A DNA stretch of 46,651 nucleotides from the NCBI GenBank assembly GCA_944385585.1, contig CALWXU010000005.1, positions 1-46,651 of the forward strand, in the 5' to 3' direction. The position numbers and the translations under genes are program-made. This document shows, one piece after another, positions 22,839-36,864 of this stretch (positions are counted from its first letter, which is position 1; each line of letters begins with the position of its first letter). Below the pieces are notes generated by a model. It searched no databases. It was not told the origin of the DNA and saw only the letters and a list, made by a program, of their open reading frames with translations. This DNA comes from an uncultured Flavonifractor sp. Its GTDB lineage: Bacteria; Bacillota; Clostridia; Oscillospirales; Oscillospiraceae.

Positions 22839-22867
22839 AATATATCGAACTTTTTGGGGCAATGCAA
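22839..22867 (-). promoter_or_regulatory. Purine operon promoter
   Basis: On the minus strand, TTGCAT (22862-22867), a 17-nt spacer and TATATT (22839-22844), with a start near 22832. Two CGAAC motifs on the plus strand (22822-22826 and 22846-22850) overlap it and resemble the core of PurR boxes, but they are direct rather than inverted repeats, so PurR control is uncertain. Confidence 0.6.
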
Positions 22868-22940
22868 GAGAAGGGAGGGAAATTCGTATGCTTTCACAAC
22901 GATCTTTGGGGAAAAAGAAGGGACAATTGTAAAGTGTGCG

Positions 22941-23651
22941 TCAAGCGCGGGCAGTGATGGCGCCGTCGGGGCTGATCACCGCGACATGGAGGGGAACGGC
23001 CTTTCCGCTGGCGGCCACGGCCTGCTCCGCCGCCCGCTGGATGCCGCCGCAGCAGGGCACGGTCATCCGGGCCACGGTGACGCTCCGCACGTCATTGCCG
23101 GCCAGGATGGCGGTGAGCTTTTCGGTATAGTCCCCCTCGTCCAGCTTGGGGCAGCCGATGAGGGTCACCCTCCCCTGGATAAAGTCCCGGTGGAAGGCGC
23201 CGTAGGCGTAGGCGGTGCAGTCGGCGGCGATGAGCAGGTCACAGCCCTGGAAGTAGGGGGCGTTCACCGGGGCCAGCTTGATCTGCACCGGCCACTGCCG
23301 CAGCTGGCTGGGGCACGCCCCGGCGGGGGCGCTCTCCGCCGCCGGGCGGTGGAGGGCACGGCTCTGGCTGCCGGGGCAGCCGCAGGGCAGGGGGGCGGAC
23401 TGGGCCGCCTCCCTGGCCGCCTTGGCGGACAGCACGGCGGCGTGGTCGTAGGCGGGGGCCTCCCGCTCCTCAAAGGTGATGGCCCCGGCGGGGCAGGCGG
23501 GCAGGCAGTCCCCAAGCCCGTCGCAGTAGTCCTCCCGGGTCAGCCGGGCCTTGCCGTCCACCATCTCGATGGCCCCCTCGTGGCAGGCGGCGGCGCACAG
23601 GCCGCAGCCGTAGCACCTGCTCTCGTCAATATGGATGATTCTGCGCTTCAT
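22941..23651 (-). CDS. 4Fe-4S ferredoxin-domain protein
   Basis: A 236-residue protein. Residues 1-62 form a two-cluster ferredoxin: CYGCGLCAAACHEG and a second set CDGLGDCLPACPAG, the latter with a lengthened first spacing. A Pro/Ser-rich linker with extra Cys (CGCPGSQS) leads to an unassigned domain of about 110 residues with QGCDLLIAADCTAYAYG and GCPKLDEGDYTEKL. It resembles clostridial proteins annotated only as 4Fe-4S binding; the redox partner is unknown. ATG 23651 has AAGGAGG 9 nt before it, and a weak CTTACA-17-TAAAAT promoter is visible. It lies upstream of the purine promoter on the same strand. Confidence 0.85.
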   Translation of the reverse strand: MKRRIIHIDESRCYGCGLCAAACHEGAIEMVDGKARLTREDYCDGLGDCLPACPAGAITFEEREAPAYDHAAVLSAKAAREAAQSAPLPCGCPGSQSRALHRPAAESAPAGACPSQLRQWPVQIKLAPVNAPYFQGCDLLIAADCTAYAYGAFHRDFIQGRVTLIGCPKLDEGDYTEKLTAILAGNDVRSVTVARMTVPCCGGIQRAAEQAVAASGKAVPLHVAVISPDGAITARA

Positions 23652-23734
23652 AACAAAACGCCTCCTTGTCTGGTTGTGTCCCCATTTTAGCAGGGATTCT
23701 GGGGAGTGTAAGTTGCAGCTGCAACGGATTCCGG

Positions 23735-23768
23735 AAAAACGCGCGCCGCCCAGAGCGGGCGGCGCGCG
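23735..23768 (-). terminator. Intrinsic terminator of ireB
   Basis: A perfect 12-bp GC stem (23740-23751 with 23757-23768) is followed by TTTTT on the minus strand. Confidence 0.88.
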
Positions 23769-23786
23769 GTGGATGGACGACAGGGC

Positions 23787-24038
23787 TCAATCGCGCAGAT
23801 ACTGCTTCACCAGCTCCTGCAGCAGCTCGTCCCGATCCAGCTTGCGGATCAGGGAGCGGGCGTTGTTGTAGTTGGTGATATAGGTGGGGTCCTCCGAGAG
23901 GATGTACCCCACAATCTGGTTGATGGGATTATAGCCCTTCTCCTGCAGGGACTGGTAGACCGAGGACAAAATCTCCTTGATCTCCGGGTCCTTGTCGTTT
24001 TGAAGATTAAATTTGCGGGTATAGTCCATCTCCATCAT
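23787..24038 (-). CDS. ireB: IreB-family regulatory phosphoprotein (DUF965)
   Basis: An 83-residue protein matching the IreB/YrzL family. [16 protein letters not shown], then [24 protein letters not shown] and [22 protein letters not shown] are near-invariant. In Enterococcus, IreB is a substrate of the Ser/Thr kinase IreK and lowers cephalosporin resistance; it is dimeric and cytoplasmic. In many genomes it lies beside ruvX and alaS, which are not seen here. The start is ATG 24038 or the next codon, after GGGGAGGTG. Promoter TTTACA-17-TACAAT at 24072-24100. Confidence 0.92.
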   Translation of the reverse strand: MMEMDYTRKFNLQNDKDPEIKEILSSVYQSLQEKGYNPINQIVGYILSEDPTYITNYNNARSLIRKLDRDELLQELVKQYLRD

Positions 24039-24071
24039 TGGTACACCTCCCCATGTATCATTCTGTCCTTC

Positions 24072-24100
24072 ATTGTAGCGGAAAACGGCCCCGATGTAAA
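24072..24100 (-). promoter_or_regulatory. ireB promoter
   Basis: On the minus strand, TTTACA (24095-24100), a 17-nt spacer and TACAAT (24072-24077). Confidence 0.6.
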
Positions 24101-24295
24101 GAGGCAAGCAAAAAATTTATGATTCTTTCACAGAGGGGTTCCAATACAGATTGGACAGCCGAATAAAGCGGTATGCCAGCCGGCGTACCCGGGCGGGCGA
24201 GGGCTCAGAGCCCGCCAGCCGCCCCAGTCTCTATGAGGCCTCTTTGATGGCTCTCCCAGATGGATTCATTGCCCAGTAGGCCTGACAAACCTGCA
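24101..24295. other. Gene-free, structured intergenic stretch
   Basis: No convincing gene lies here on either strand. Two hairpins are visible: GTATGCC/GGCGTAC near 24170-24187, and GGCGAGGGCT/AGCCCGCC near 24198-24220. There is no clear promoter or terminator for a separate RNA, so it may be a decayed leader or spacer. Confidence 0.3.
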
Positions 24296-24329
24296 AAAGC
24301 GGGCGGAGGCCGCGGCCTCCGCCCGCTTT
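24295..24329 (-). terminator. Intrinsic terminator of the amidohydrolase-brnQ operon
   Basis: A perfect 16-bp stem (24296-24311 with 24314-24329) whose minus-strand end is CTTTTG, about 40 nt after the brnQ stop. Confidence 0.75.
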
Positions 24330-24370
24330 CCGGGGGGATGGGAGGGGAGGGATACCTCCGCCGGGCGGGG

Positions 24371-25699
24371 TCAGACCAGGTTCCGGCGGGCCTCGGAGTC
24401 CTCCTCGGGGGGCTGGTACTTGGGCTTGCCGCGGCAGATGATACCGCCCGCCGCGGCGCCGATCACCGCCGGGATCACCCAGGCAAAGCCCTGGCTGTGG
24501 AGGGGAAGCATACCCATCAGATCCTGCAGGCTGGTGAGGCTTGGAGCCACGCTGAGAACCGCGTCTCCCAGGCTGACGATGGCGGCCAGGAGCACGCCGC
24601 CCCGGTAGACGCCGTCATTGGGCACAAAGCGGTTCAGCAGGCCCAGCACCGTGATGACGATACAGATGGGGTAGACCACCAGGAAAATGGGGGTGACGTA
24701 GTTGACGATATTCTGCACGCCGGTGATGCCCATGAACACGCCGATCAGGCAGGCCACCAGCATGAGCGCTTTGTAGGGGATTTTCTCCTGGAAAAAGCCG
24801 TAGAGGTAGGTCACCACGGTGGTGCCGATGCCCACAGCGGTGGTCAGGCAGGCCAGGGCCACCGCGCCGCCCAGCAGGCCCAGGCCCACGCTGCCCATGA
24901 TATCCCGGATGATACCGGAGAGCAGGGCGGTCTGGGCAGTATCCTGGGGGTAGACGCCGCTGGCGCAGGCGCCGATGTAGGTCAGGGTGCCGTAGACGGC
25001 GAACAGGGCGATGATGCCCACCAGGCCGGTGATATAGCCGCCCTTGCGGCACTCCTGCTTGCTGTAGCCGCGGCGGCGGAGGTCGCCCAGGATCACGCCT
25101 GCGAACATGATGCCCACGGTCAGGTCGCCGGTGTTGTAGGCGGTGAGCAGGGCGGTGCCAAAGGCGCTGTCAATGCCGGTGTCCACCGGCTGCCCCACCG
25201 GGGAGATGACGCCCTTGATGAGCACGATGGCCAGCAGGGCCAGGAGGATGGGGGTCATGTACTTGCCCAGCTTGTCGATGACGGAGTCCTTGTCGCAGGC
25301 GAAGAAGTACACCAGGGCAAAAAAGATGATGATGACCAGCCAGTTGGGCACGCTGGGGAACAGGGGCTGTATGCCGATCTCGTAGGTGGTGGCGGCGCTC
25401 CGGGGCAGGGTGGAGCCCATGCCGATGAGGGTGCAGCAGATCAGGTAATAGAGGTTGTAGAACCAGGGGGATACGTGGCTCATCAGGTCGCAGGAGTTTT
25501 CACCCACATTGTTGACCGCCCACAGGGCCAGCACCGGCAGCACGATGCCGGTAAGCAGCAGGCCCAGGGCGCCCCATACCCACTGGTCGCCGCTGAACAG
25601 GCCGATCTGGGGTGGGAAGATCAGATTGCCGGCGCCGAACATGGTGGAGAACAGGGCAAGGCCCACGATGATGGTATCCTTGTAGAATTTCTTTTTCAT
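24371..25699 (-). CDS. brnQ: Branched-chain amino acid carrier, BrnQ/LIVCS family
   Basis: A 442-residue transporter with about twelve membrane helices. The N-terminal DTIIVGLALFSTMFGAGNLIFPP is the LIVCS signature. The family imports Leu, Ile and Val with Na+ or H+ symport in the cytoplasmic membrane. Helix patterns and the GTTVVTYLYGFFQEKIPYK stretch near the middle are normal. It lies 30 nt after the amidohydrolase on the same strand, and both follow a sigma-54 promoter. That makes it likely that it brings in, or exports, the product or substrate of the hydrolase. Exact substrate is inferred from family only. Confidence 0.93.
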   Translation of the reverse strand: MKKKFYKDTIIVGLALFSTMFGAGNLIFPPQIGLFSGDQWVWGALGLLLTGIVLPVLALWAVNNVGENSCDLMSHVSPWFYNLYYLICCTLIGMGSTLPRSAATTYEIGIQPLFPSVPNWLVIIIFFALVYFFACDKDSVIDKLGKYMTPILLALLAIVLIKGVISPVGQPVDTGIDSAFGTALLTAYNTGDLTVGIMFAGVILGDLRRRGYSKQECRKGGYITGLVGIIALFAVYGTLTYIGACASGVYPQDTAQTALLSGIIRDIMGSVGLGLLGGAVALACLTTAVGIGTTVVTYLYGFFQEKIPYKALMLVACLIGVFMGITGVQNIVNYVTPIFLVVYPICIVITVLGLLNRFVPNDGVYRGGVLLAAIVSLGDAVLSVAPSLTSLQDLMGMLPLHSQGFAWVIPAVIGAAAGGIICRGKPKYQPPEEDSEARRNLV

Positions 25700-25729
25700 G
25701 GAGAAGCCTCCCTCTCTGTCGCGGCGCCC

Positions 25730-27313
25730 TCAGGCGCGGTATACGGTCTTTCCGTTGAGCACGGTCTCCAGCACCTTCACCTGGGGGAATGTGTCCGGAT
25801 CGATGGCAAACAGGTCCTGATCCAGCACCACCAGGTCGGCCTGCCTGCCCAGCTCCAGAGTGCCGCGGACGGCCTCATCCCGGCTGGCCCAGGCCGCGTC
25901 GGAGGTGAACAGGCGCACAGCCTGCTCTACAGAGAGGGCCTGCTCCGGCAGATAGGTCTTGGTGCCGGCCCGGTTCTTACGGGTGATGGCCGCACGCATG
26001 TTGTCCAGCACGTCGAAGGGCTCCACGGGGCAGTCAGAGCCGCCGCTGACCCGGATGCCCAGATCCTCCATGCTCTTCCAGTTGTAGCAGTCCCTGGCGT
26101 GGAGCGCCCCCACCCGGTCCTCAATAACCTCCATGTCCGCGTCGATGAAGATGGGCTGAATATACGCCTGGATGCCCAGGACCTTCATCAGCCGGAGCAG
26201 GGCAGGGGAGGTGGTCTGGGCGTGGACGATGCCATGGCGGTGGTCCGGCCAGGGGTTCTCCTGCTCCGCCCTGTAGATGGCGTCGCATACCTTCTGGAGG
26301 GCCAGGTCGCCGATGGCGTGAACCGCCACGTCCATGTGCTGGTCGTGGGTGGCCTTGATGCGGGCGTAGAGCTCCTCCTCGGTATAGATGGGGATGCCGT
26401 GGTTGCTCCGGTCGTCCACATAGCCGTCGATCATCTCAGCGGACGCGGCGCCTAGGGAGCCGTCCTGGAGCAGCTTGCGGGGGCCGGTGCGGAACAGGCT
26501 CTCCCGGTCCGCCGGGTCGCTGCGCACCGCCAGGAAGCGGTCAAAGTCCGGCTGATCCACTAGGCACTGCTCGTACACCCGGACGGTCAGCTTCCCCTCC
26601 GCCTCCATCTCCCGGAACAGGCTGATGAGGTGGACGGGGTCCACCCCTGCAATCACCTTCAGGTCGTCGGAGTGGACACAGGTGATGCCGGCGGCGTTGA
26701 GATCCCGCTGGCCGATCTCGATGAGCTCCCGCACGTAGTTGTCGTCCGCCTTGGGGATCACATCCATGTACAGCCGCATGGCATCCTCCCGCAGCATCCC
26801 GTTGATGAAGTCCACATGGCTGATGGTCTCCGGATCTGCACTCTCCAGCGCCCGAATGCGCTCCAGCATCACCGAGTTGCAGGCGGCGATGTGCCCGCAG
26901 GTACGCAGCAGGCATACGGGGATCTCGGTGGAGATGCGGTCGATGTCCTCCCGGTTGGGCATGCGCCCCTCCGCCATAATCTCATGATTCCATCCCCAGC
27001 CCAGCAGGTACTTGGGGTGGGTTTTCTCAATCTGATCCCGGCACCGCTTCACCACGGTCTCAATGGAGTCGGATCCAAACAGGGAGACATTTTTCTGAAA
27101 CAGGGCGTAGTAGAGCATGTGGATATGGGTGTCGTTGAAGCCGGGCAGCACCATGGCCCCCTCCAGGTCGCGCACCTCGTCCCACTGCTGTGTACGGGCC
27201 TCCGCCGTGCTGCCCAGATACACAATCTTGTCGTCCTCCACACCCATGGCCTCATACCGGGTCATAGTGCTGTCCATAGAGACAATTTTTCCATTATACC
27301 AGAGTCGTTTCAT
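25730..27313 (-). CDS. Metal-dependent amidohydrolase, YtcJ-like (amidohydrolase 3 family)
   Basis: A 527-residue TIM-barrel hydrolase. The first metal motif is DTHIH (His63, His65). Further ligands are expected in the CVHSDD region, in VHAIGDLALQ (about 335), and the C-terminal SGGSDCPVEPFDVL, where the catalytic Asp lies. The YtcJ class splits amides, such as N-substituted formamides or acyl amino acids. The start is ATG 27313 after GGAGACAAGGTG. An exact sigma-54 -24/-12 element lies at 27362-27377. It is co-transcribed with brnQ, which suggests release or use of an amino acid; the substrate is unknown. Confidence 0.88.
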   Translation of the reverse strand: MKRLWYNGKIVSMDSTMTRYEAMGVEDDKIVYLGSTAEARTQQWDEVRDLEGAMVLPGFNDTHIHMLYYALFQKNVSLFGSDSIETVVKRCRDQIEKTHPKYLLGWGWNHEIMAEGRMPNREDIDRISTEIPVCLLRTCGHIAACNSVMLERIRALESADPETISHVDFINGMLREDAMRLYMDVIPKADDNYVRELIEIGQRDLNAAGITCVHSDDLKVIAGVDPVHLISLFREMEAEGKLTVRVYEQCLVDQPDFDRFLAVRSDPADRESLFRTGPRKLLQDGSLGAASAEMIDGYVDDRSNHGIPIYTEEELYARIKATHDQHMDVAVHAIGDLALQKVCDAIYRAEQENPWPDHRHGIVHAQTTSPALLRLMKVLGIQAYIQPIFIDADMEVIEDRVGALHARDCYNWKSMEDLGIRVSGGSDCPVEPFDVLDNMRAAITRKNRAGTKTYLPEQALSVEQAVRLFTSDAAWASRDEAVRGTLELGRQADLVVLDQDLFAIDPDTFPQVKVLETVLNGKTVYRA

Positions 27314-27361
27314 AATCACCTTGTCTCCTTTCCGCCCTTGGGCAAATCTGCCCAATATAAA

Positions 27362-27377
27362 AGCAATTTTCGTGCCA
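27362..27377 (-). promoter_or_regulatory. Sigma-54 promoter (-24/-12) of the amidohydrolase-brnQ operon
   Basis: On the minus strand, TGGCAC (27372-27377), five bases, then TTGCT (27362-27366). This is an exact match to the RpoN consensus with GG and GC at the right distance. Transcription would begin near 27351, about 38 nt before the amidohydrolase ATG. The gene for a sigma-54 activator lies just upstream. Confidence 0.85.
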
Positions 27378-27397
27378 GAAAATGGACGGGGACAGAG

Positions 27398-27473
27398 ACG
27401 GGCCGCCGAACCCCCTGCCCTGTGAGGGATACAGCTTTTGCTGTTCCCGGACAGAAGGGGTTCGGCGGCCCGT
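27398..27473. repeat. Long 17-bp inverted repeat upstream of the sigma-54 promoter
   Basis: Arms 27398-27414 and 27457-27473 (ACGGGCCGCCGAACCCC and its complement) match perfectly over 17 bp with a 42-nt loop, which itself holds ACAGC/GCTGT. It lies about 20-100 nt upstream of the -24 element. It could be an activator-binding region, a terminator without a T-run, or a small mobile-element scar. Confidence 0.55.
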
Positions 27474-27491
27474 TTCCTGCCGCTGAATCCG

Positions 27492-27507
27492 TTTGACGTT
27501 TGTCAAA
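27492..27507. promoter_or_regulatory. TTTGAC-N4-GTCAAA dyad, candidate activator site
   Basis: A perfect 6-bp dyad about 115 nt upstream of the sigma-54 -24 box, where enhancer-binding proteins normally bind. The AT-rich sequence stands out from the GC-rich surroundings. Confidence 0.4.
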
Positions 27508-27532
27508 ATTTTTTGCACCCGCAAAAAATTTT
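27505..27532 (-). terminator. AT-rich terminator overlapping the activator gene's stop
   Basis: Perfect 12-bp arms (27505-27516 with 27521-27532, loop ACCC on plus) span the end of the regulator gene. On the minus strand the second arm ends in TTTT. It may end the regulator's transcript. Confidence 0.55.
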
Positions 27533-28895
27533 ACAGGTCATATTTTTGCAGCTTATACTTCAGGCTCTGGCGGGACAGGCCCAGGTGCCGCGCCGCAGCT
27601 GAGATAGATCCCCACCGCTCCATGGCTTGCCGGATGAGCTCCCGCTCATACCGCTCCACCTCCCGGCTCAGGGAGATGGGCGCCTCCGGCAGGGAGGGGC
27701 TGCGCTGGGAGGGCGCCCCCGCCCCGGCCTGGCTGCCCTCTGACCAGCCGGCCAGGCTCTCGCCGATATCCTCTATAGACAGGTACTCGCCGCGGGCTAC
27801 GGCAAAGGCGCCCTCCACCACGTTGCGCAGCTGCCGGATGTTCCCCGGCCAGCCGAAGCGCTGAAAACGCTCGGCCACCTCTGGGGTGACGCCGCGGATC
27901 TTCCGCTTCATGGAGCGGTTGTACTGCTCGATGAAATAGGCGGTCAGCAGGGGGATGTCCTCCGGCCGCTCCCGCAGGGGCGGCAGACTCAGCCGCACCA
28001 CGCCCAGACGATAGTAGAGGTCCTCCCGGAGCCGCCCGGTGCGGAGCAGCTCCTCCGGCGGCTCGTTTACCGCCACCACCACCCGCACGTCAAAGGGGGT
28101 GTCCCGCCCGCCGCCGATGCGGCGGGCCTTCTTCTCCTCCAGGGCCTTGAGCAGCTTGGCCTGCAGGCTGGTGTGCATGGAGTTGATCTCATCTAAGAAA
28201 AGGGTGCCCCCATCGGCCTCCTCGAAGAGGCCACGGCGGGTCACAGCCCCTGTATAGCTGCCCTTCTCCGTGCCGAAAAAGATGCTCTCCAGCAGGTTGG
28301 CCGGGATGGCGGCACAGTTCTGGGAGACGAAGGAGCTGCCGCATCGCCTGCCCTCGCTGTGGAGGGCCTCGGCCACCAGCTCCTTGCCCGTGCCCGTCTC
28401 CCCGTAGATGAGCACCGGGGAGTCCAGCTGGGCCGCGGAGCGCACCCGGCGCTTGAGCTCCTCCATCCGGGGCGAGCGGGTGATGATCCGGTCCAGGGTG
28501 GACAGGCCGCCCCGCCGGCCGCCCCGGACGATGCGCTGCCCCACCACATAGAAGCGGGCGCAGTCCACCGCACCCACCACATGGCCGCCCGCCACCACGG
28601 GGATGGTGGTGGCGTCCAGCACCACCCGCTCCCCCCGGCTGTTGGTGATCTCCTGGCGCTGGTCATAGATGGCCTGGCCGGTGCGCAGGGCCCGGAGGAT
28701 GGTGCTGGTGTCCTCGTCCAGCCCGGGGTAGAGCTCCCAGATATGGCGGCCCGCCGTCTCCTCCGCCTTCCAGTAGTAGTTCATGGCGGTGCGCTGGTGG
28801 AGGATCACCCCGTCCTTGTCCACGATTAGGATGCCGTCCGTGTCTTCGCATACCTGGATGATGGCCTGAATCTGTTCCAAATACTCCTCCGGCAC
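27531..28895 (-). CDS. Sigma-54-dependent enhancer-binding protein (PAS-AAA-Fis)
   Basis: A 454-residue activator of sigma-54 RNA polymerase. A PAS-like sensor fills about 5-125 and the AAA+ domain about 135-370. Walker A is GETGTGKE (165-172), the sigma-54 contact loop reads GSYTGA (212-217) instead of GAFTGA, and Walker B is LFLDEI (near 231-236). The C-terminal Fis-type helix-turn-helix is ISAAARHLGLSRQSLKYKLQKY. I start at GTG 28895, which has GGGAGG 8 nt upstream; the ATG at 28982 has no ribosome site, and that extension would span an intrinsic terminator. The natural target is the sigma-54 promoter just downstream. Confidence 0.88.
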   Translation of the reverse strand: MPEEYLEQIQAIIQVCEDTDGILIVDKDGVILHQRTAMNYYWKAEETAGRHIWELYPGLDEDTSTILRALRTGQAIYDQRQEITNSRGERVVLDATTIPVVAGGHVVGAVDCARFYVVGQRIVRGGRRGGLSTLDRIITRSPRMEELKRRVRSAAQLDSPVLIYGETGTGKELVAEALHSEGRRCGSSFVSQNCAAIPANLLESIFFGTEKGSYTGAVTRRGLFEEADGGTLFLDEINSMHTSLQAKLLKALEEKKARRIGGGRDTPFDVRVVVAVNEPPEELLRTGRLREDLYYRLGVVRLSLPPLRERPEDIPLLTAYFIEQYNRSMKRKIRGVTPEVAERFQRFGWPGNIRQLRNVVEGAFAVARGEYLSIEDIGESLAGWSEGSQAGAGAPSQRSPSLPEAPISLSREVERYERELIRQAMERWGSISAAARHLGLSRQSLKYKLQKYDL

Positions 28896-28921
28896 GCCTG
28901 TCGCCTCCCGCCCTGAATATG

Positions 28922-28947
28922 AAAAAAATCTGGATTCCTCCAGATTT
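28922..28947 (-). terminator. Intrinsic terminator in the leader of the sigma-54 activator gene
   Basis: A 9-bp stem (AAATCTGGA, 28926-28934, with 28939-28947, loop of 4) runs into a T-run of seven on the minus strand. It lies 27 nt before the chosen GTG start and after any minus-strand promoter, so it would act as an attenuator of the regulator gene. Confidence 0.6.
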
Positions 28948-28960
28948 CCATAAAAACCAG

Positions 28961-28990
28961 TTGACTTTTCCAGATGATTCATGGTATACT
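28961..28990 (+). promoter_or_regulatory. Likely rpoBC promoter
   Basis: TTGACT (28961-28966), an 18-nt spacer and TATACT (28985-28990), starting near 28997. This leaves a leader of about 220 nt to rpoB that contains a strong hairpin near 29121-29139 and another at 29161-29186. Confidence 0.65.
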
Positions 28991-29010
28991 AAAACGCTCA
29001 TACGTTTTAG
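28989..29010. promoter_or_regulatory. Operator-like palindrome over the rpoBC start site
   Basis: Perfect 8-bp arms CTAAAACG and CGTTTTAG flank a 6-nt centre. It overlaps the last bases of the -10 box and the expected start, so a protein bound here would block rightward transcription or control the divergent activator gene. Confidence 0.5.
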
Positions 29011-29216
29011 AGGCGTTTTCCCGATACCCTCCCATGTTGCACCCACTATACCACGGGCGGGGGAAAAGCGCAAGAGAAAAAGATCATGTTTTATCCACAC
29101 ATCCGGGTGTGCAGCACCCGCCCGCTCCCCCGGGAGCGGGCCGAGCAGCCGACAGCAGCCGGGAACCTCTGCCCGCAGCGGGTTCCACACAACGAAAACG
29201 AGGTGTTTTTTCTACG

Positions 29217-32927
<3,711 letters not shown>

Positions 32928-32949
32928 GTAAGGGAGGACGAGCAAACAC

Positions 32950-36801
<3,852 letters not shown>

Positions 36802-36817
36802 TCCCCATCCAACCCAA

Positions 36818-36847
36818 GAGGCCCGGAGCCATGCTCCGGGCCTCGTT
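36818..36847 (+). terminator. Weak terminator after rpoC
   Basis: A 12-bp stem (36818-36829 with 36833-36844) is followed only by GTTT. The ribosome site of the next gene lies immediately after, so this may be a partial terminator. Confidence 0.6.
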
Positions 36848-36864
36848 TCATGAGGTAAGCTCTG

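Noticed and set aside
22690..22867. Purine or ZTP (pfl) riboswitch in the purine leader
   Set aside because: Neither the conserved purine aptamer loops nor the pfl core sequences as I know them can be found; an ORF-terminator layout explains the region better.
28896..28982. ATG at 28982 as start of the sigma-54 activator
   Set aside because: There is no ribosome site, and the segment includes an intrinsic terminator; GTG at 28895 has a well-placed GGGAGG.
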